DNA from: Nemertoderma westbladi
Lineage: Eukaryota; Xenacoelomorpha; Nemertodermatida; Nemertodermatidae
Length of the DNA: 64,000 nucleotides
Direction: 5' to 3'
Assembly (NCBI GenBank): GCA_032718475.1
Contig: JAUCBJ010006359.1
Span: forward strand, 1-64,000
Numbering within the stretch: the stretch's first letter is position 1; each line of letters opens with the position of its first letter. The notes beneath the pieces were generated by a model. The model did not search any database, had not been told where the DNA came from, and was given only the letters and a program-made list of their open reading frames with translations. Positions 10,195 to 21,300 of this stretch are shown in pieces. Both the position numbers and the translations under genes were made by a program.

Positions 10195-10249
10195 TACCTG
10201 AATAGCGACACTATATCCTAACAGTTCTGTCCTCATCTTATATTTCTAG

Positions 10250-10375
10250 GTTGGAGTAGCGTGCTAGAACGTTTGGAATCAGCTGCGAGAATGGCCATGG
10301 GGGTAATAGGAATAGATAATGACGCATCTCTTGTAAAAAAAGCTGGAATGCTTTTGGTAGTAGGAAGTCTTGTGG
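10250..10375 (+). CDS. Exon 2 of the unrecognised three-exon gene
   Basis: The acceptor is TATTTCTAG|G (AG at 10248-10249) and the chosen donor is GTGG|GTAGGT (GT at 10376-10377). Joined to exon 1 in phase 1, the frame is open throughout: a Gly across the junction, then WSSVLERLESAARMAMGV, IGIDNDASLVKKAGM and LLVVGSLV. The second half starts a hydrophobic segment that continues in exon 3. A second GT four bases on (10380, GTAAAT) is weaker and would shift exon 3 into a frame that stops after 17 codons. The gene lies on the opposite strand to the WDR59 exons and would be nested within or downstream of that locus. Confidence 0.55.
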
Positions 10376-10554
10376 GTAGGTAAATAAATATTTGGTGTAA
10401 GTATAGTGCTTATAAAGTATATAATGCCAAACATTGTCGATATGCTATAAATCACTGTCACAACAGAGGAGATACAACTTGGTCAAAGGCGTGTGGCCTA
10501 CAATCTGTTAATTATTACGATCCTAATATTGGTTACTAAAATATTTTGTTACAG

Positions 10555-10625
10555 GGTTGAGCGGATGGCTAATGTTAGACCTCGCGCATTCCATAATGGC
10601 TTCCCGTGACAACAACCAAGACTAA
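10555..10625 (+). CDS. Exon 3 (last) of the unrecognised three-exon gene
   Basis: The acceptor is TTTTGTTACAG|GG (AG at 10553-10554). In phase with exon 2 it reads Gly, LSGWLMLDLAHSIM, ASRDNNQD and stops at TAA 10623-10625. Together with exon 2 this forms one hydrophobic stretch (GMLLVVGSLVG + LSGWLMLDLA), suggesting a single C-terminal membrane helix in a 162-residue protein. The stop codon abuts the donor of a WDR59 exon on the other strand (10627/10626), so the two genes converge and overlap here. No AATAAA follows closely; TATAAA at 10742-10747 is a possible variant poly(A) signal. Confidence 0.5.
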
Positions 10626-10626
10626 C

Positions 10627-10753
10627 CGTGATAGGTTCTCCTTTACAGTCTGACGAAGAATTTCCAACACATCAGTGATGCAGGTTACCAAACACAGTTT
10701 GTTCTCTTTCATAGACTTCAGAGTAGCATCTTTTAAAACGCTATAAATATTAC
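10627..10753 (-). CDS. WDR59: WDR59-like gene, exon following the RWD-domain exon
   Basis: On the minus strand, acceptor TGTATTGCAG|G (AG at 10755-10754) and donor ACG|GTTAGT (GT at 10626-10625) bound 127 bases. In the phase set by the previous exon it reads NIYSVLKDATLKSMKEN, KLCLVTCITDVLEILR, QTVKENLS. This matches the part of WDR59 just after the RWD core, where vertebrate proteins have a similar ILKDTAL... helix followed by a Cys-containing helix. It ends in phase 2. The remaining C-terminal half of WDR59, including its zinc-binding end, should follow at lower coordinates, but I found no further exon between 10626 and 1. A C run (the G run 10861-10883 seen in the sense direction) lies about 110 bases upstream of the acceptor. 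Confidence 0.85.
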
Positions 10754-10860
10754 CTGCAATACATGAAACACCTGGTTTATGGCTAAATCTTAAAAACAGT
10801 GTGATACCCGGTATTCCAACTGTGCCGAAATTTCGAGTAATTGAACATAATTTGACTGAA

Positions 10861-10883
10861 GGGGGGGGGGGGGGGGGGGGGGG
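10861..10883 (+). repeat. Poly-G tract, 23 bases
   Basis: Uninterrupted G run between the WDR59 exon and the start of the 49/37-bp array. In the WDR59 sense direction it is a C run ~110 bases before the 3' splice site. Confidence 0.95.
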
Positions 10884-13800
10884 CATTGCGAGTGTGACAG
10901 TTGATTACCTTGGTAACGTTGTACTGTACATTGTAAGGCACACTAACTCTGTATGGTATTGGTAACATTGTACTGTACATTGTAAGGCACACTAACTCTG
11001 TATGGTATTGGTAACATTGTACTGTACATTGTAAGGCACACTAACTCTGTATGGTATTGGTAACATTGTACTGTACATTGTAAGGCACACTAACTCTGTA
11101 TGGTATTGGTAACATTGTACTGTACATTGTAAGGCACACTAACTCTGTATGGTATTGGTAACATTGTACTGTACATTGTAAGGCACACTAACTCTGTATG
11201 GTATTGGTAACATTGTACTGTACATTGTAAGGCACACTAACTCTGTATGGTATTGGTAACATTGTACTGTACATTGTAAGGCACACTAACTCTGTATGGT
11301 ATTGGTAACATTGTACTAGGTACACTAACTCTGTATGGTATTGGTAACATTGTACTGTACATTGTAAGGCACACTAACTCTGTATGGTATTGGTAACATT
11401 GTACTGTACATTGTAAGGCACACTAACTCTGTATGGTATTGGTAACATTGTACTGTACAGGTACACTAACTCTGTATGGTATTGGTAACATTGTACTGTA
11501 CACTAACTCTGTATGGTATTGGTAACATTGTACTGTACATTGTAAGGCACACTAACTCTGTATGGTATTGGTAACATTGTACTGTACATTGTAAGGCACA
11601 CTAACTCTGTATGGTATTGGTAACATTGTACTGTACATTGTAAGGCACACTAACTCTGTATGGTATTGGTAACATTGTACTGTACATTGTAAGGTACACT
11701 AACTCTGTATGGTATTGGTAACATTGTACTGTACACTAACTCTGTATGGTATTGGTAACATTGTACTGTACATTGTAAGGCACACTAACTCTGTATGGTA
11801 TTGGTAACATTGTACTGTACATTGTAAGGCACACTAACTCTGTATGGTATTGGTAACATTGTACTGTACACTAACTCTGTATGGTATTGGTAACATTGTA
11901 CTGTACATTGTAAGGCACACTAACTCTGTATGGTATTGGTAACATTGTACTGTACATTGTAAGGCACACTAACTCTGTATGGTATTGGTAACATTGTACT
12001 GTACATTGTAAGGCACACTAACTCTGTATGGTATTGGTAACATTGTACTGTACATTGTAAGACACTAACTCTGTATGGTATTGGTAACATTGTACTGTAC
12101 ATTGTAAGGACACTAACTCTGTATGGTATTGGTAACATTGTACTGTACATTGTAAGGCACACTAACTCTGTATGGTATTGGTAACATTGTACTGTAGGTA
12201 CACTAACTCTGTATGGTATTGGTAACATTGTACTGTACATTGTAAGGCACACTAACTCTGTATGGTATTGGTAACATTGTACTGTACATTGTAAGGACAC
12301 TAACTCTGTATGGTATTGGTAACATTGTACTGTACATTGTAAGGCACACTAACTCTGTATGGTATTGGTAACATTGTACTGTACATTGTAAGGCACACTA
12401 ACTCTGTATGGTATTGGTAACATTGTACTGTACATTGTAAGGCACACTAACTCTGTATGGTATTGGTAACATTGTACTGTACACTAACTCTGTATGGTAT
12501 TGGTAACATTGTACTGTACATTGTAAGGCACACTAACTCTGTATGGTATTGGTAACATTGTACTGTACACTAACTCTGTATGGTATTGGTAACATTGTAC
12601 TGTACATTGTAAGGCACACTAACTCTGTATGGTATTGGTAACATTGTACTGTACATTGTAAGGCACACTAACTCTGTATGGTATTGGTAACATTGTACTG
12701 TACACTAACTCTGTATGGTATTGGTAACATTGTACTGTACATTGTAAGGCACACTAACTCTGTATGGTATTGGTAACATTGTACTGTACATTGTAAGGCA
12801 CACTAACTCTGTATGGTATTGGTAACATTGTACTGTACATTGTAAGGTACACTAACTCTGTATGGTATTGGTAACATTGTACTGTACACTAACTCTGTAT
12901 GGTATTGGTAACATTGTACTGTACATTGTAAGGACACTAACTCTGTATGGTATTGGTAACATTGTACTGTACATTGTAAGGCACACTAACTCTGTATGGT
13001 ATTGGTAACATTGTACTGTACACTAACTCTGTATGGTATTGGTAACATTGTACTGTACATTGTAAGGTACACTAACTCTGTATGGTATTGGTAACATTGT
13101 ACTGTACACTAACTCTGTATGGTATTGGTAACATTGTACTGTACATTGTAAGGCACACTAACTCTGTATGGTATTGGTAACATTGTACTGTACATTGTAA
13201 GGTACACTAACTCTGTATGGTATTGGTAACATTGTACTGTACATTGTAAGGACACTAACTCTGTATGGTATTGGTAACATTGTACTGTACACTAACTCTG
13301 TATGGTATTGGTAACATTGTACTGTACATTGTAAGGTACACTAACTCTGTATGGTATTGGTAACATTGTACTGTACATTGTAAGGCACACTAACTCTGTA
13401 TGGTATTGGTAACATTGTACTGTACACTAACTCTGTATGGTATTGGTAACATTGTACTGTACACTAACTCTGTATGGTATTGGTAACATTGTACTGTACA
13501 CTAACTCTGTATGGTATTGGTAACATTGTACTGTACATTGTAAGGCACACTAACTCTGTATGGTATTGGTAACATTGTACTGTACATTGTAAGGCACACT
13601 AACTCTGTATGGTATTGGTAACATTGTACTGTACATTGTAAGGCACACTAACTCTGTATGGTATTGGTAACATTGTACTGTACATTGTAAGGCACACTAA
13701 CTCTGTATGGTATTGGTAACATTGTACTGTACATTGTAAGGTACACTAACTCTGTATGGTATTGGTAACATTGTAAGGCACACTAACTCTGTATGGTATT

Positions 13801-14709
13801 GGTAACATTGTACTGTACACTAACTCTGTATGGTATTGGTAACATTGTACTGTACATTGTAAGGTACACTAACTCTGTATGGTATTGGTAACATTGTACT
13901 GTACATTGTAAGGTACACTAACTCTGTATGGTATTGGTAACATTGTACTGTACATTGTAAGGCACACTAACTCTGTATGGTATTGGTAACATTGTACTGT
14001 ACACTAACTCTGTATGGTATTGGTAACATTGTACTGTACACTAACTCTGTATGGTATTGGTAACATTGTACTGTACATTGTAAGGTACACTAACTCTGTA
14101 TGGTATTGGTAACATTGTACTGTACATTGTAAGGCACACTAACTCTGTATGGTATTGGTAACATTGTAAAGTACACTAAATCTGTATGGTATTGGTAACA
14201 TTGTACTGTACATTGTAAGGCACACTAACTCTGTATGGTATTGGTAACATTGTACTGTACACTAACTCTGTATGGTATTGGTAACATTGTACTGTACATT
14301 GTAAGGTACACTAACTCTGTATGGTATTGGTAACATTGTACTGTACACTAACTCTGTATGGTATTGGTAACATTGTACTGTACATTGTAAGGCACACTAA
14401 CTCTGTATGGTATTGGTAACATTGTACTGTACATTGTAAGGTACACTAACTCTGTATGGTATTGGTAACATTGTAAGGTACACTAACTCTGTATGGTATT
14501 GGTAACATTGTACTGTACACTAACTCTGTATGGTATTGGTAACATTGTACTGTACATTGTAAGGTACACTAACTCTGTATGGTATTGGTAACATTGTACT
14601 GTACATTGTAAGGCACACTAACTCTGTATGGTATTGGTAACATTGTACTGTACATTGTAAGGTACACTAACTCTGTATGGTATTGGTAACATTGTACTGT
14701 ACACTAACT

Positions 14710-15363
14710 TTTTTTTTTTTTTTACTCAAAAGCCTCCATATATTATAATATTAACAAACAATAATTCGAATATAAAAACGCACCAAAACAAGTACAAATA
14801 TAACCCACCACCAGCTGATTCAAACTGTTACCTAGCAACAATACAAATTGGTTCAGTACCCATCACCAGTCTGCCACTCTGCCACTGCCAGTACCCAACA
14901 AACCCGCCAGACCTCTAACTTCTAAGCCGTCCCGGGGTCCGAGTCCGCGTTCGCCCACACAATGGACGCGTCCGCCACCGCTGCCCGCACCGGTCTTCTA
15001 GCGGCCGACCGAAACCCACGGAGGCACATCAGGGACGACCGGAGTAAGGCAAAGTTGATGCGTCGCCGCACCCACGCTACCGACTCCGGGTAGGGAACCC
15101 GTCGTTTCTCCGACAGCCTCAATGCCAGCCGCTTCACAAACTGCTTCGCAGCCGGCGCCATGCCCCCGAAAGCGGAAAATATGAGGGGGGTGAAGGTTGA
15201 GTGCTCAACCTCACGGATCCGCTCCTCGTATCTCCGGATCTTCCTCGCCTCGTGATGGAGGTGGGCGGCGTCCAGCGACATCGCTGCGTTGGTGTCCGCC
15301 AGCGGGTTGAACACCGACACGTCGATAAACATCTTCTGGAAGCGGTTGCCCCAGAATCCGCTG
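14710..15363 (-). mobile_element. 5'-truncated LINE inserted in the minisatellite
   Basis: The insert is on the minus strand. Its poly(A) tail appears as a T run at 14710-14722 or slightly longer, and its truncated 5' end is at 15363. A 21-bp stretch beginning ACATTGTACTG is present on both sides (14689-14709 and 15364-15384), as expected for a target-site duplication; because the flanks are repeats, some of the match could be pre-existing. The insert is GC-rich, unlike its surroundings, and contains an uninterrupted C-terminal coding segment. Confidence 0.85.
14922..15363 (-). pseudogene. C-terminal part of a LINE reverse-transcriptase polyprotein (truncated)
   Basis: The frame is open from the truncation point to a stop at 14922, about 146 codons. 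It reads SGFWGNRFQKMFIDVSVFNP near the start, then YEERIREVEHSTFTPLIFSA, FGGMAPAAKQFVKRLALRLS and INFALLRSSLMCLRGFRSA. I recognise this as the tail region that follows the reverse transcriptase in a group of LINE-like polyproteins common in aquatic invertebrates and fish; the exact clade is not certain. The endonuclease and polymerase domains are missing, so the copy is dead on arrival, but the absence of stops suggests a recent insertion. The upstream extension of the frame into the minisatellite is not native. Confidence 0.75.
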
Positions 15364-18300
15364 ACATTGTACTGTACACTAACTCTGTATGGTATTGGTA
15401 ACATTGTACTGTACATTGTAAGGCACACTAACTCTGTATGGTATTGGTAACATTGTACTGTACATTGTAAGGTACACTAACTCTGTATGGTATTGGTAAC
15501 ATTGTACTGTACATTGTAAGGCACACTAACTCTGTATGGTATTGGTAACATTGTACTGTACATTGTAAGGCACACTAACTCTGTATGGTATTGGTAACAT
15601 TGTACTGTACACTAACTCTGTATGGTATTGGTAACATTGTACTGTACATTGTAAGGTACACTAACTCTGTATGGTATTGGTAACATTGTACTGTACATTG
15701 TAAGGCACACTAACTCTGTATGGTATTGGTAACATTGTACTGTACACTAACTCTGTATGGTATTCGTAACATTGTACTGTACATTGTAAGGCACACTAAC
15801 TCTGTATGGTATTGGTAACATTGTACTGTACATTGTAAGGCACACTAACTCTGTATGGTATTGGTAACATTGTACTGTACACTAACTCTGTATGGTATTG
15901 GTAACATTGTACTGTACATTGTAAGGCACACTAACTCTGTATGGTATTGGTAACATTGTACTGTACATTGTAAGGCACACTAACTCTGTATGGTATTGGT
16001 AACATTGTACTGTACACTAACTCTGTATGGTATTGGTAACATTGTACTGTACATTGTAAGGCACACTAACTCTGTATGGTATTGGTAACATTGTACTGTA
16101 CACTAACTCTGTATGGTATTGGTAACATTGTACTGTACATTGTAAGGCACACTAACTCTGTATGGTATTGGTAACATTGTACTGTACACTAACTCTGTAT
16201 GGTATTGGTAACATTGTACTGTACATTGTAAGGCACACTAACTCTGTATGGTATTGGTAACATTGTACTGTACATTGTAAGGCACACTAACTCTGTATGG
16301 TATTGGTAACATTGTACTGTACATTGTAAGGCACACTAACTCTGTATGGTATTGGTAACATTGTACTGTACACTAACTCTGTATGGTATTGGTAACATTG
16401 TACTGTACACTAACTCTGTATGGTATTGGTAACATTGTACTGTACACTAACTCTGTATGGTATTGGTAACATTGTACTGTACACTAACTCTGTATGGTAT
16501 TGGTAACATTGTACTGTACATTGTAAGGCACACTAACTCTGTATGGTATTGGTAACATTGTACTGTACACTAACTCTGTATGGTATTGGTAACATTGTAC
16601 TGTACATTGTAAGGCACACTAACTCTGTATGGTATTGGTAACATTGTACTGTACACTAACTCTGTATGGTATTGGTAACATTGTACTGTACACTAACTCT
16701 GTATGGTATTGGTAACATTGTACTGTACACTAACTCTGTATGGTATTGGTAACATTGTACTGTACACTAACTCTGTATGGTATTGGTAACATTGTACTGT
16801 ACATTGTAAGGCACACTAACTCTGTATGGTATTGGTAACATTGTACTGTACACTAACTCTGTATGGTATTGGTAACATTGTACTGTACATTGTAAGGCAC
16901 ACTAACTCTGTATGGTATTGGTAACATTGTACTGTACACTAACTCTGTATGGTATTGGTAACATTGTACTGTACATTGTAAGGCACACTAACTCTGTATG
17001 GTATTGGTAACATTGTACTGTACACTAACTCTGTATGGTATTGGTAACATTGTACTGTACACTAACTCTGTATGGTATTGGTAACATTGTACTGTACACT
17101 AACTCTGTATGGTATTGGTAACATTGTACTGTACACTAACTCTGTATGGTATTGGTAACATTGTACTGTACACTAACTCTGTATGGTATTGGTAACATTG
17201 TACTGTACACTAACTCTGTATGGTATTGGTAACATTGTACTGTACATTGTAAGGCACACTAACTCTGTATGGTATTGGTAACATTGTACTGTACACTAAC
17301 TCTGTATGGTATTGGTAACATTGTACTGTACATTGTAAGGCACACTAACTCTGTATGGTATTGGTAACATTGTACTGTACACTAACTCTGTATGGTATTG
17401 GTAACATTGTACTGTACATTGTAAGGCACACTAACTCTGTATGGTATTGGTAACATTGTACTGTACACTAACTCTGTATGGTATTGGTAACATTGTACTG
17501 TACATTGTAAGGCACACTAACTCTGTATGGTATTGGTAACATTGTACTGTACATTGTAAGGCACACTAACTCTGTATGGTATTGGTAACATTGTAAGGCA
17601 CACTAACTCTGTATGGTATTGGTAACATTGTACTGTACACTAACTCTGTATGGTATTGGTAACATTGTACTGTACATTGTAAGGCACACTAACTCTGTAT
17701 GGTATTGGTAACATTGTACTGTACATTGTAAGGTACACTAACTCTGTATGGTATTGGTAACATTGTAAGGTACACTAACTCTGTATGGTATTGGTAACAT
17801 TGTACTGTACATTGTAAGGCACACTAACTCTGTATGGTATTGGTAACATTGTACTGTACATTGTAAGGCACACTAACTCTGTATGGTATTGGTGACATTG
17901 TACTGTACATTGTAAGGTACACTAACTCTGTATGGTATTGGTAACATTGTAAGGTACACTAACTCTGTATGGTATTGGTAACATTGTACTGTACATTGTA
18001 AGGCACACTAACTCTGTATGGTATTGGTAACATTGTACTGTACACTAACTCTGTATGGTATTGGTAACATTGTACTGTACATTGTAAGGCACACTAACTC
18101 TGTATGGTATTGGTAACATTGTACTGTACACTAACTCTGTATGGTATTGGTAACATTGTACTGTACATTGTAAGGCACACTAACTCTGTATGGTATTGGT
18201 AACATTGTACTGTACACTAACTCTGTATGGTATTGGTAACATTGTACTGTACATTGTAAGGCACACTAACTCTGTATGGTATTGGTAACATTGTACTGTA

Positions 18301-21300
18301 CATTGTAAGGCACACTAACTCTGTATGGTATTGGTAACATTGTACTGTACATTGTAAGGCACACTAACTCTGTATGGTATTGGTAACATTGTACTGTACA
18401 CTAACTCTGTATGGTATTGGTAACATTGTACTGTAAACTAACTCTGTATGGTATTGGTAACATTGTACTGTACACTAACTCTGTATGGTATTGGTAACAT
18501 TGTACTGTACACTAACTCTGTATGGTATTGGTAACATTGTACTGTACATTGTAAGGCACACTAACTCTGTATGGTATTGGTAACATTGTACTGTACACTA
18601 ACTCTGTATGGTATTGGTAACATTGTACTGTACATTGTAAGGCACACTAACTCTGTATGGTATTGGTAACATTGTACTGTACACTAACTCTGTATGGTAT
18701 TGGTAACATTGTACTGTACACTAACTCTGTATGGTATTGGTAACATTGTACTGTACACTAACTCTGTATGGTATTGGTAACATTGTACTGTACACTAACT
18801 CTGTATGGTATTGGTAACATTGTACTGTACACTAACTCTGTATGGTATTGGTAACATTGTACTGTACACTAACTCTGTATGGTATTGGTAACATTGTACT
18901 GTACACTAACTCTGTATGGTATTGGTAACATTGTACTGTACATTGTAAGGCACACTAACTCTGTATGGTATTGGTAACATTGTACTGTACACTAACTCTG
19001 TATGGTATTGGTAACATTGTACTGTACATTGTAAGGCACACTAACTCTGTATGGTATTGGTAACATTGTACTGTACACTAACTCTGTATGGTATTGGTAA
19101 CATTGTACTGTACATTGTAAGGCACACTAACTCTGTATGGTATTGGTAACATTGTACTGTACACTAACTCTGTATGGTATTGGTAACATTGTACTGTACA
19201 TTGTAAGGCACACTAACTCTGTATGGTATTGGTAACATTGTACTGTACATTGTAAGGCACACTAACTCTGTATGGTATTGGTAACATTGTAAGGCACACT
19301 AACTCTGTATGGTATTGGTAACATTGTACTGTACACTAACTCTGTATGGTATTGGTAACATTGTACTGTACATTGTAAGGCACACTAACTCTGTATGGTA
19401 TTGGTAACATTGTACTGTACATTGTAAGGTACACTAACTCTGTATGGTATTGGTAACATTGTAAGGTACACTAACTCTGTATGGTATTGGTAACATTGTA
19501 CTGTACATTGTAAGGCACACTAACTCTGTATGGTATTGGTAACATTGTACTGTACATTGTAAGGCACACTAACTCTGTATGGTATTGGTGACATTGTACT
19601 GTACATTGTAAGGTACACTAACTCTGTATGGTATTGGTAACATTGTAAGGTACACTAACTCTGTATGGTATTGGTAACATTGTACTGTACATTGTAAGGC
19701 ACACTAACTCTGTATGGTATTGGTAACATTGTACTGTGCACTAACTCTGTATGGTATTGGTAACATTGTACTGTACATTGTGAGGCACACTAACTCTGTA
19801 TGGTATTGGTAACATTGTACTGTACACTAACTCTGTATGGTATTGGTAACATTGTACTGTACATTGTAAGGCACACTAACTCTGTATGGTATTGGTAACA
19901 TTGTAAGGTACACTAACTCTGTATGGTATTGGTAACATTGTACTGTACATTGTAAGGCACACTAACTCTGTATGGTATTGGTAACATTGTACTGTACATT
20001 GTAAGGCACACTAACTCTGTATGGTATTGGTAACATTGTACTGTACACTAACTCTGTATGGTATTGGTAACATTGTACTGTACATTGTAAGGTACACTAA
20101 CTCTGTATGGTATTGGTAACATTGTACTGTACATTGTAAGGCACACTAACTCTGTATGGTATTGGTAACATTGTACTGTACACTAACTCTGTATGGTATT
20201 GGTAACATTGTACTGTACATTGTAAGGCACACTAACTCTGTATGGTATTGGTAACATTGTACTGTACATTGTAAGGTACACTAACTCTGTATGGTATTGG
20301 TAACATTGTAAGGTACACTAACTCTGTATGGTATTGGTAACATTGTACTGTACATTGTAAGGCACACTAACTCTGTATGGTATTGGTAACATTGTACTGT
20401 ACATTGTAAGGCACACTAACTCTGTATGGTATTGGTAACATTGTACTGTACATTGTAAGGTACACTAACTCTGTATGGTATTGGTAACATTGTAAGGTAC
20501 ACTAACTCTGTATGGTATTGGTAACATTGTACTGTACATTGTAAGGCACACTAACTCTGTATGGTATTGGTAACATTGTACTGTACACTAACTCTGTATG
20601 GTATTGGTAACATTGTACTGTACATTGTAAGGCACACTAACTCTGTATGGTATTGGTAACATTGTACTGTACACTAACTCTGTATGGTATTGGTAACATT
20701 GTACTGTACATTGTAAGGCACACTAACTCTGTATGGTATTGGTAACATTGTAAGGTACACTAACTCTGTATGGTATTGGTAACATTGTACTGTACATTGT
20801 AAGGCACACTAACTCTGTATGGTATTGGTAACATTGTACTGTACATTGTAAGGCACACTAACTCTGTATGGTATTGGTAACATTGTACTGTACACTAACT
20901 CTGTATGGTATTGGTAACATTGTACTGTACATTGTAAGGTACACTAACTCTGTATGGTATTGGTAACATTGTACTGTACATTGTAAGGCACACAAACTCT
21001 GTATGGTATTGGTAACATTGTACTGTACACTAACTCTGTATGGTATTGGTAACATTGTACTGTACATTGTAAGGTACACTAACTCTGTATGGTATTGGTA
21101 ACATTGTACTGTACATTGTAAGGCACACTAACTCTGTATGGTATTGGTAACATTGTACTGTACACTAACTCTGTATGGTATTGGTAACATTGTACTGTAC
21201 ATTGTAAGGTACACTAACTCTGTATGGTATTGGTAACATTGTACTGTACATTGTAAGGTACACTAACTCTGTATGGTATTGGTAACATTGTACTGTACAC

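Larger units (their letters stand above)
8832..10214. mobile_element. Foldback element with C-run and G-run ends, filling intron 1 of the plus-strand gene
   Basis: The ends pair: 8833-8849 (ATAGTGTCGCAATTCAG) matches the reverse complement of 10198-10214 at 16 of 17 positions. Just inside are 31 C (8857-8887) and a G run (10164-10194, one T at 10187), which are also complementary. Further in, 9509-9546 (GAGCAATAATTGCTGG... GGGTTTAG) pairs with 10063-10100, with weaker pairing continuing to about 9640 and 9960. A smaller inverted pair around TTCCATATTTGGAATC lies at 8994-9290. No transposase frame was seen. Confidence 0.65.

Noticed and set aside
10376-10381. Donor TAG|GTAAAT at 10380 for exon 2 of the plus-strand gene
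   Set aside because: Weaker consensus, and the resulting frame in exon 3 lacks the continuing hydrophobic stretch and stops after 17 codons.
15134-15401. ORFs on both strands within the LINE insert other than the C-terminal frame
   Set aside because: Shadows of the recognised reverse-transcriptase C-terminal frame in a GC-rich segment.
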